From Hymenobacter arizonensis (GTDB taxonomy: Bacteria; Bacteroidota; Bacteroidia; Cytophagales; Hymenobacteraceae), in the NCBI RefSeq assembly GCF_900115775.1, contig NZ_FOXS01000001.1:1054001-1118000 (forward strand): a stretch of 64,000 nt of DNA, written 5' to 3'. Position numbers and translations under genes: made by a program. This document shows positions 57,838-64,000 of this stretch, piece after piece. The notes beneath the pieces are model-generated. The model ran no database searches. It worked only from the letters and a program-made list of their open reading frames with translations, and had not been told where the DNA came from. How positions within the stretch are numbered: the stretch's first letter is position 1; each line of letters opens with the position of its first letter.

Positions 57838-59421
57838 CTACCGCACGCCTTCCCAGGCCCGGAGCTCCTTGGCGTGGGGGTTGGTTTGCAGCTCCGAGCT
57901 GGTGTTGAGCAGCATGGTCTGGCGCTCGCCGACAGTGTAGGGCGCCCAGCCGGGGCTGCCGGTTTTGGCAAACTGCACCCAGGCGCTTTGCATCTTTTCG
58001 GCCAGCTCGGCGGGGCCGCCGCTCGGGCCCAGCATGCCCTGGGGCCCCGTCACCAAGGCGAGCTGGTTGAACACGAAGGGCAAGCCCAGCCCGTGGTAAG
58101 CGCCGTAGGTGCTGCCGGCCAACGACGAGGGCCAGGCAAACTCATACATGTAGGTGCGGCCGGGCTGGCGGGCGTGGGCGTCGGCCAGGTGCACCGAAGG
58201 CACCTGAAACTGATACGCCGTGGCTATTGCAGACAGCAACTCGCCCAGGTTTTTGGTGGGGTACGCCTGCTTGTACACCGTAACCAGGGCCGCCGGCGCG
58301 GGGTGGAACCGCTTCAAGGCCAGGTTGAGCACGAAGTTGGACTTGATTTTCTTCAGCAGCCCGGTGGGCACCAAAAAGTAGTTGGCTTCGTCGGAATTAT
58401 AGCCCACCATCAGGTCGACGGTGCTGCCGGCCCCTTGCTGCACGCCTGCCAGGGGCATGGCGGGCACGATGTCGCCGTCCAGCACCGGAAAGAAAAGCGC
58501 CGTGCCCGAGCCCGGGTCGGCGTACTGCTCGGTGTCGAGCTTCACCATTTTGGGAGTGACTTTCTGCTGGGCGGCCAGCAACTGCTCCGGCGTGAGGCGG
58601 CGGTAGGCTTCGGCGGTGTTCTTGATTCGGAGTACCTTGGCGTACTTGGCGGCGATGCGGTCGGCCTGCTCGCCGCTGAGCACCGACTGCCCCGAGCCGC
58701 TCATCAGAATGGCCCGCCGGAACAAGCCCTTGGCGGCCGGGCTGGCCAGCAGCGTGGCCACGCTCATGGCCCCGGCCGATTCCCCGAAGACGGTTACGTT
58801 GGCCGGGTCGCCCCCGAAGCGGGCAATGTTGGCCTGCACCCAGCGCAGGGCCGCCAGCTGGTCGCGGATGCCCAGATTGGACGGCACGCCCTTGATTTTC
58901 AGAAAGCCCTCAATGCCCAGCCGGTAATTCAGCGACACCAGTACGGCGCCCTTTTGCGCAAAGCCAGTGCCGTTGTAGAGCGGCACGTCGCTGGCGCCCA
59001 GCGCAAATGCGCCCCCGTGAATGAACACCAGCACGGGCCGGGCGGGGCCGTCCAGGGCGGGCGTCCAAATGTTGGTGGTCAGGTAGTCGTCGCCCTTTAC
59101 CCAGCCCTCCGCGAAAGCAGGCCGGTCGTCCATCACTCCGGCCGGTGGGCGGTTGTACGGCGCGGTTGGGCCGCTCTTGGTAGCATCGCGCACGCCCGCC
59201 CAAGGCTGGTGCGGCGCCGGGGCGGCAAAGCGCAGCTCCCCCACGGGCGGGGCCGCGTAGGGAATGCTCTTGAAAACAAGGACGCCGTCCAAGCGCTGCC
59301 CGCGCACCTGGCCCGCTTCGGTAGTAGCCACCGGCCCGCCATCGGTCGCCTGCGCAGTGGCCGAGGGCATGCGGGCCAGCAGCAAGCCCGCGAGGAAGAG
59401 AAGCTGAAACAATTCTTTCAT
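57838..59421 (-). CDS. Secreted type B carboxylesterase/lipase
   Basis: 527 residues with a signal peptide (LFLAGLLLARMPSATAQA). The alpha/beta-hydrolase pattern is complete: VFIHGGAFALGASD (oxyanion hole), VFGESAGAMSVATLL (nucleophile Ser in GESAG), and the later acid and AYHGLGLPFVFN (catalytic His). It hydrolyses carboxyl esters in the periplasm or outside. It is 148 nt upstream of the patatin-barrel gene and 75 nt downstream of a small membrane protein, all on the minus strand. Confidence 0.92.
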   Translation of the reverse strand: MKELFQLLFLAGLLLARMPSATAQATDGGPVATTEAGQVRGQRLDGVLVFKSIPYAAPPVGELRFAAPAPHQPWAGVRDATKSGPTAPYNRPPAGVMDDRPAFAEGWVKGDDYLTTNIWTPALDGPARPVLVFIHGGAFALGASDVPLYNGTGFAQKGAVLVSLNYRLGIEGFLKIKGVPSNLGIRDQLAALRWVQANIARFGGDPANVTVFGESAGAMSVATLLASPAAKGLFRRAILMSGSGQSVLSGEQADRIAAKYAKVLRIKNTAEAYRRLTPEQLLAAQQKVTPKMVKLDTEQYADPGSGTALFFPVLDGDIVPAMPLAGVQQGAGSTVDLMVGYNSDEANYFLVPTGLLKKIKSNFVLNLALKRFHPAPAALVTVYKQAYPTKNLGELLSAIATAYQFQVPSVHLADAHARQPGRTYMYEFAWPSSLAGSTYGAYHGLGLPFVFNQLALVTGPQGMLGPSGGPAELAEKMQSAWVQFAKTGSPGWAPYTVGERQTMLLNTSSELQTNPHAKELRAWEGVR

Positions 59422-59496
59422 AGCGCTTTATGCGGGAGGAACCCCGGCGGGGCATAAGCAGATGAGAACGGAAGGGCCACGGGCCGGAAGACTACC

Positions 59497-59946
59497 CTAG
59501 CGGCTGCCGAACAAGACGTCCTTGTTGCGCAACCACAAAGCCCGGTCGACCAGCTCGGTTGATTTCTTACTGAACCGGAGGCTGCCGATGTTGAGGCCGA
59601 CGCCGACCACCAGCAGGGCAATGCCGCCGAACTGCTCGTTTTTGCGCAGCACCGCGCTGCCCACCAGCGCCGCCACGGCCCCCACGCTCAGCAGCCGGCT
59701 CACGGCCCGGTCGTGCCGGCCCTGCTGGTAGAGGTCGCTGGTTACACCGGGGGCAAACTCGGTTTTCAGCTTGCGGAAGGGCAGCTGCTTGCCGCCCATG
59801 ATGTACTTGTCGCCGTAGCCATAAATGGTTCGGGTGTCATATACCCGCAGCAGCGAATCGCGAGATTGCGCCTGCGCGGCCGGGGAAAACACTCCCAGCC
59901 ACAGGGGGAGCGTGGCCAACAAAAAGAGCTTCAATCGGGTGGTCAT
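59497..59946 (-). CDS. Exported hypothetical protein with C-terminal membrane segments
   Basis: 149 residues from ATG 59946 (MTTRLKLFLLATLPLWLGVF, signal peptide ending AAQAQ); the frame is open to 60138 without support. After a short soluble part (DTRTIYGYGDKYIMGGKQLPFRKL) come two hydrophobic segments (LLSVGAVAALVGSAVL, IALLVVGVGLNIGSL) and a basic end. I recognise no named family. It is the first of the minus-strand set with the esterase and patatin. Confidence 0.7.
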   Translation of the reverse strand: MTTRLKLFLLATLPLWLGVFSPAAQAQSRDSLLRVYDTRTIYGYGDKYIMGGKQLPFRKLKTEFAPGVTSDLYQQGRHDRAVSRLLSVGAVAALVGSAVLRKNEQFGGIALLVVGVGLNIGSLRFSKKSTELVDRALWLRNKDVLFGSR

Positions 59947-60425
59947 GGCGGAAGATGATTGGACGGTAAGTGAAAAGACGACGGCCCCGGGGAGGGCCAG
60001 CCGAGTGCCCCATTCCGAAAAAGTGGCGCCGAACCAGCCCGGCTGCCGCCGCGCCGCTAGCTGGCCCGAAAGGCTCGTTCGCAATAGTAAACGGGGCCGG
60101 TCCGGGCACCAAGCCGGGAGCCGGCCAACCTGTTGCACTTTGTAAAATGTGACAGCAAACCACCGCTAGGCGGCCGTTTTGAGGCCGGTGATGGCCCCGG
60201 CGCTGTCGGCGAGGTGGCCGGCCCTGCCGCTACTGGCCACGGCTCGGGCTGTTTCAGATAGCGCTTTGGCAGGTCCTTCTTTTGGAAAAAAGGCCAGACA
60301 AAAACAGCTGGCGCAAAACATTTATCTTGCAGTGCCTGTGCTTTATAGGAGAGTGTACTGCCGCCTGCTGGGTCCTGGTTCGCAAACGGTCTGCCGGATA
60401 CTTGCTGCTCTACCGTCGAGTCCGT
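59947..60425. other. Divergent spacer, no gene seen
   Basis: 479 nt between divergent genes. Frames here (for example 60179 onward) lack family features and have no consistent codon use. It presumably holds the promoters of the two flanking genes; I could not locate convincing -33/-7 pairs. ACATTTATCTTGCAG near 60317 resembles a weak -7 element for the AraC-type gene. Confidence 0.5.
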
Positions 60426-61639
60426 ATGATACCATCACTACCCATGATGCCCTACGCCGAGCCGCTGACGCTGCTCATGTTCCTGAGTGCCTTCATTGGT
60501 ACGCTGGTGAGCTTCATTCTGGCGTTCGTCAACCCGGTGCCGCGCCACGCCAGCCGCCTGCTGAGCGTGTCCCTGTTCAGCGTGGCTCTGTTTGCCCTCA
60601 CCAGCGCGCTGCTCATCAACCACTCCATCTTCCTGGTGCCGCACCTGTTCCGGCTCAACATGCCGCTGCACTACTTGGTGGCGCCCTGCGCCTACCTCTA
60701 CGTGCGGGCGGTGCTGCAGCAGGAAGCCCGGTTTCGCCGCCTCGACTGGCTGCATTTTGTTCCGTTTGGCCTGCATGCGCTGGAGCTGCTGCCCTTTCTG
60801 CTCCACAGCGCCGCCTACAAGCATGAGTACCTACAGCTGCTGCTAGTCGACATTGCCGGCGTCACGAAGCAGCAGGAAGGCCTGCTGCCCGGCTACTACC
60901 ACCCCGTACTGAAGTTCGTCCTTGGCACTAGCTACGTACTGCTCCAGTGGCGGCTGCTGTGGCGGTTTGGCCAGACAGGGCGCAAGGCCCGGCACCGGAA
61001 AACCACGCCCTAGTGCGCTGGCTGTGGGTGTTCACGGGGCTCAACACCCTCCTCTACCCGCCGGTGCTGCTGGCCATGCTGCTGCCGTTCAGCACGGCCT
61101 ACACCACCATTTTCACCGTGTGCGTGTTGGGCCTCTACCTACTCACGGCCTCCACCCTGCTGCTGCTGCGGCCACAGGTGCTGTATGGCATACGTAGCCC
61201 GCAGCTCTCCGGCGACGAGGCGTTGCTACTGCCCCTCCCTGCCCCTGCTAAACCAGAAGACGCAAGCCGGGCCTATAGCCTGAGCGAGGAGAAGAAGCAG
61301 GAGTACCGCGCCCGAATTGAGGCGCACATGCTGCAGCAGCCCTTCCGACGCAAGGGGTACGGCATCAAGGACTTGGCCGAGGAAACCGCTATTCCGCCGC
61401 ATCACCTGTCGGCCTTCATCAACCAAGAATACCGGATGAACTTCAGCGATTTCATCAACCGCCAGCGGGTGAACTACATCAAGGAGCGCATGGCCCAGCT
61501 CGACTGGCGCCAGCTGACGTTGGAGGGGCTGGCCCTGGAGGCGGGCTTTGGCAACCGGACCACCTTCTTCCGCGCTTTCGTGAAGCTCACCGGCAGCACC
61601 CCCTCCGAGTACCAGGCCCAAGTCGCCGCGTCTTCCTAA
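60426..61639 (+). pseudogene. Membrane-anchored AraC-type regulator, frameshifted
   Basis: Two frames make one family member. 60426-61013 encodes six or seven hydrophobic helices (LTLLMFLSAFIGTLVSFILAF, and on) and ends at WRLLWRFGQTGRKARH. The continuation lies in a frame shifted by -1 (ENHALVRWLWVFTGLNTLLY) from about 60985 to 61639, with the last helices, a linker and an AraC DNA-binding domain (GIKDLAEETAIPPHHLSAFI, LALEAGFGNRTTFFRAFVKLTG). An indel near 60985-61005 separates them. Intact members are one protein of about 400 residues linking a membrane sensor to transcription. It may be a real mutation or a sequencing error. Confidence 0.8.
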
Positions 61640-61913
61640 AAACCGCCGCTGTGCCGGGGCGTGCTGGTAGCTACTTGCTGTTACATTTTAGGAAATGTGA
61701 CGCGTTTGCCCAACGGGCAGTTTGTGGCAGGTAAGCAAGCCGCGTAGTTTTATCGAAAGCAAAACGCTCGACCGTTTGGGCTGGCTCTTGAGCTGCTGCG
61801 CGCCGGCCGGACCTTCGAGGCGGATAACAATGCTGGCCGTCCGTGCCTCGGGCAACGCAAGCCAGTGAAGACGAAGCAGCCAGGTGTTGGCGAGCGGGTT
61901 TGCCAGTACGGCC

Positions 61914-62168
61914 ATGCCATTCCTCGAAGACTTCAACCAGCTCCCGCCCGCGGCGCAGCTCCTCTACATTTGGGAGCACGGCTACTACCTAGCCGCACGG
62001 CCAGCCGAGGGAACGGGGCTGGTGAAGCTGTATCAGACCGGAGCGTTGTTTGTCGAAATCCATTTTAAAAACCCTTCCGATTTCGAAATCCTGCGCGCTT
62101 TCCACGACCCCGTGCATTTGCAGCCCTACCTGGACCAGATTGACCTCAACGGCCTGCTTCGCCCATAA
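61914..62168 (+). CDS. Small hypothetical protein
   Basis: 84 residues from ATG 61914 (MPFLEDFNQLPPAAQLLYIW); a start at 61884 is also open. The composition and hydrophobic pattern fit a small folded cytoplasmic protein (AARPAEGTGLVKLYQTGALFVEIHF). No family recognised. It precedes the two META genes on the same strand, 52 nt from the first, so could share their transcript. Confidence 0.65.
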   Translation: MPFLEDFNQLPPAAQLLYIWEHGYYLAARPAEGTGLVKLYQTGALFVEIHFKNPSDFEILRAFHDPVHLQPYLDQIDLNGLLRP

Positions 62169-62220
62169 GTAAACCGTCGGCGCACCTCTGCACCACCACC
62201 ATCCGCTTACAAGCCGGTTT

Positions 62221-63042
62221 ATGCAGCTGTACGCACTTTTATTTGCCCTGAGCTTATGGCTGAGTGCCTGCACCGCGGCACGGCCGGAAAGCACCGCGCC
62301 TCCGGCCGCTGGCCCCAGCAGCGGACCGCACGTCCCGGAAACTACCGAGCCCCCAAATCCCTGGGACGCGCTGCGCCTCCGCGGCGTTGAGTTCGTAGCG
62401 ATGGGCAGCGAGCCGTTCTGGTCGCTGGAACTAACCAATCAAGAGGCCCTGCGTTTTCGCACCGTGGCCAGCGGCGACTCCCTGGTAGTGCCCCTCCCCA
62501 CCGCCAGCCAGGCCCAAGACGCCAATGTGCTGCGCTACCGCGCCCTCACCCCCGCCGGTGAGCTGACCGTGACCATCGCGCAGCGCCCCTGCCCGAATGC
62601 CATGTCGGGTGAGGTGCTGCCCTACACCGTCACGGTGCAGGCCCGGACAGCCGCCGAGCCGGCCAGCCGCGAATTTGCCGGCTGCGGCCGCTACCTCGGC
62701 GACTACCGCCTGCACGACCTCTGGGCCCTGGAATTCATTGACGGGCAAGCCGTGACCGCCGCGCAGTTTGCCCAGCGCAAGCCGTACCTGGAGCTGAACC
62801 TGACCCGCGAGGAAGTCCTGGGGTTCAGCGGCTGCAACGATTTCAGCGGCTCGCTCTCGCCGGAGCGGGCCGGCCTGCGGTTCGGCACCATGCGTGGCAC
62901 CATGCTTGCCTGTCCGGCCCTGGCCTTCGAGCAAAAGTTTCGGGCCGCCCTCTCCGGCCAGGCCTTCACCTACCGGCTCGAAAACCGCCGCCTGACGCTG
63001 GAAAACCGGGTTAACACGCTTGTTTTTAGAAAATTTGATTAA
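62221..63042 (+). CDS. Lipoprotein with COG3650-like and META (HslJ) domains
   Basis: 273 residues with a lipoprotein signal (LLFALSLWLSAC). Residues about 50-155 contain the COG3650 pattern GSEPFWSLEL with paired Cys (CPNAMSG, AGCGRYLGDY). Residues about 160-270 are a META domain with GFSGCNDFSGSL and MLACP. META proteins such as HslJ are envelope stress proteins linked to heat and novobiocin resistance in E. coli. It is followed by an R2 repeat and a second META gene. Confidence 0.92.
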   Translation: MQLYALLFALSLWLSACTAARPESTAPPAAGPSSGPHVPETTEPPNPWDALRLRGVEFVAMGSEPFWSLELTNQEALRFRTVASGDSLVVPLPTASQAQDANVLRYRALTPAGELTVTIAQRPCPNAMSGEVLPYTVTVQARTAAEPASREFAGCGRYLGDYRLHDLWALEFIDGQAVTAAQFAQRKPYLELNLTREEVLGFSGCNDFSGSLSPERAGLRFGTMRGTMLACPALAFEQKFRAALSGQAFTYRLENRRLTLENRVNTLVFRKFD

Positions 63043-63053
63043 TGCGCTGACTT

Positions 63054-63229
63054 ATACTCATCGCGCAGTGGCATGCGAAAATCTACTATCGGAGGTAGCG
63101 ACGCAACAGGTTGCGTCTCGTCGTTGAACGGCTGTTGAACGACTTGACTGGAACAACTCAACGGCGCGGAGCCGGAGACGCAAAATGTTGCGTCTCTACC
63201 CCGTTCTCGCAAACCAATCCCTGACCAGT
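63054..63229. repeat. R2-family repeat, copy b
   Basis: 176 nt corresponding end to end with copy a (13706-13870): the same start ATAC-CATCGCG, arms GCGACGCAAC-type and GACGCAAAATGTTGCGTCTC, spacer with CGTTGAACG and TTGAACGAC, and end CTGACCAGT. It differs mainly by a longer spacer. It lies between the two META genes. Confidence 0.85.
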
Positions 63230-63271
63230 TTATCATACCTCAACCCATCAAGCCTTAACCTTCTTTCCCTC

Positions 63272-63769
63272 ATGCTGACCAAAATCCTTCTACTGAACAC
63301 CGCGCTGCTGGCCGCAGCCTGCCAGGCCACCAACCCCACCGCAAATTCGGCGGCTCAGCCGAGCGCCGACCCGGCTTCTCCCGCAGCGGAGCCGCCGGGC
63401 GGGGGCAGCGAGAAGCTGTTTGCGCACCGCTGGGCCTTGACGGAGGCCGCAGGCCAGCCTGTCGCGCCCACCGGCGACGCCAGCGAAGCGCACCTGCTTT
63501 TCTTCCCGCCGAGCCGCGTAACCGGTTCCACGGGCTGCAACCGCCTCACCGGCTCCTTCGAGCTGACGGGCGGCGGCCAGGTAAAATTTTCGCCCCTGGG
63601 TACCACCCGCATGATGTGCCCCGAGCCGGCCGCCGCTGGCGAAACCCGCTTTGTGCAGGCCATGGCCACGGTGAAGTCCTACTACGTGACCGATGAGGCC
63701 CTGGAGCTGCGCGACGGCACCACCGTTGTGGCCCGCTTCCGCGCCACCCCGGCAAGTCCAGAAAAATAA
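63272..63769 (+). CDS. META-domain lipoprotein (HslJ-like)
   Basis: 165 residues from ATG 63272 (MLTKILLLNTALLAAACQAT, lipoprotein Cys at 17). A start at 63185 is open but lies in the R2 repeat. After an Ala/Pro-rich linker, one META domain: KLFAHRWALTEAAGQPV, GSTGCNRLTGSFEL, TRMMCPEP, ETRFVQAMATV. It is likely a periplasmic-side envelope stress protein related to the META half of the preceding gene, probably by duplication. Confidence 0.92.
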   Translation: MLTKILLLNTALLAAACQATNPTANSAAQPSADPASPAAEPPGGGSEKLFAHRWALTEAAGQPVAPTGDASEAHLLFFPPSRVTGSTGCNRLTGSFELTGGGQVKFSPLGTTRMMCPEPAAAGETRFVQAMATVKSYYVTDEALELRDGTTVVARFRATPASPEK

Positions 63770-63857
63770 CCCGGCCGGGCAAAAGTAGCCCCAACTGCCA
63801 CCTGACCATTACCGAAACAGGATGAAGACAACTTGAAGCGCCCTGCACTCAGCAACC

Positions 63858-63998
63858 TTAACTGTTGATTTTGAGCAGCATGGTTTTGCGGGCGCCCCTG
63901 TGGCCTCGCACGTTGCGCCAGCGCAAGCTGTGGTGATAAATGAGCCCCCTGAACACCGGCTCGGCGGTGCCCTGGCGGTTCCGGCTTTTCCATTGCCC
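63858..63998 (-). pseudogene. C-terminal remnant of a DDE transposase, cut by window end
   Basis: Read on the minus strand, 46 codons to a TAA at 63858: RQGTAEPVFRGLIYHH, then LRWRNVRGHRGARKTMLL. This follows the C-terminal pattern of IS1182-like DDE transposases, which read EPVFG, then LRR-NVRG, GAHKTMLL. The usual tail (AYNLKKL-type) is missing because the frame ends early, so the copy is truncated or decayed. The upstream part lies outside the window. No terminal inverted repeats are visible in this piece. Confidence 0.6.
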
Positions 63999-64000
63999 CG

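Noticed and set aside
63185..63271. Upstream start for the second META gene
   Set aside because: The extension is inside R2 copy b and would bury the lipoprotein signal peptide; ATG 63272 is preferred.

Overview
The window looks like a chromosomal piece of a high-GC Bacteroidota, most likely Hymenobacter or a close relative. The evidence is a metalloprotease with a type IX secretion sorting tail, a FecI/FecR/STN-type TonB receptor set followed by a DUF4249 lipoprotein, TAnnTTTG-type -7 promoter elements, strong GC bias at third codon positions, and intergenic palindromic repeats. The genus is inferred from gene content only.

Layout. 1-5.3 kb: housekeeping and lipid genes (partial Crp/Fnr protein, DUF4159, acyltransferase, patatin, MBL hydrolase, accA). 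5.5-6.4 kb: tRNA-Asp followed by a decayed, gene-poor stretch. 6.4-12.2 kb: a cell-surface signalling operon (ECF sigma, FecR anti-sigma, STN-TonB receptor, DUF4249). 12.2-24.2 kb: FkbM methyltransferase, YjbQ, a very large secreted metalloprotease, CheB, a three-PAS histidine kinase, and an L,D-transpeptidase whose conserved tail is out of frame. 24.3-54.4 kb: a long stress and ion-homeostasis island. 54.8-64 kb: lipoproteins, a patatin-BamA fusion, a carboxylesterase, a frameshifted membrane-anchored AraC regulator, two META-domain proteins and a transposase remnant.

The most striking signal is in the island. Six copies of an FNR/CRP-like palindrome, TTGAY-N4-RTCA, sit before its operons at 24.3, 27.2, 34.8, 39.1, 46.0 and 54.4 kb. 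In all six, a TTTG/TTTA (-7-like) element starts 62-63 nt after the first base of the box and a CATG-like element lies exactly 29 nt before it. Three of the boxes also have a second -7-like element (TACTCTTG, TACTCTTG, TTGGTTTG) at an identical distance on the opposite side. Two of these point at a divergent gene and the third at a region with no confident gene. The promoters serve a six-BON-domain protein with a Usp, a site-2 protease with two Usps, a P-type ATPase and a small conserved protein, an Mla-type lipid ABC transporter, a Ca/Na antiporter, a histidine kinase, phosphoglycerate mutase with glycosyltransferases, a Cys-less thioredoxin-like protein with a GH130 enzyme, and a P-type ATPase-NhaA-bestrophin operon. 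Inside the island is a response regulator whose output is a complete Crp/Fnr module with an FNR-type recognition helix (E-x-x-S-R). I infer that it reads these boxes together with the adjacent histidine kinase, forming a locally encoded stress regulon.

Three families of intergenic palindromic repeats (called R1, R2, R3 here) are scattered through the window. Three genes look frameshifted: the L,D-transpeptidase tail, a small membrane protein before the Ca/Na antiporter, and the AraC regulator. No CRISPR array, rRNA or prophage was seen.
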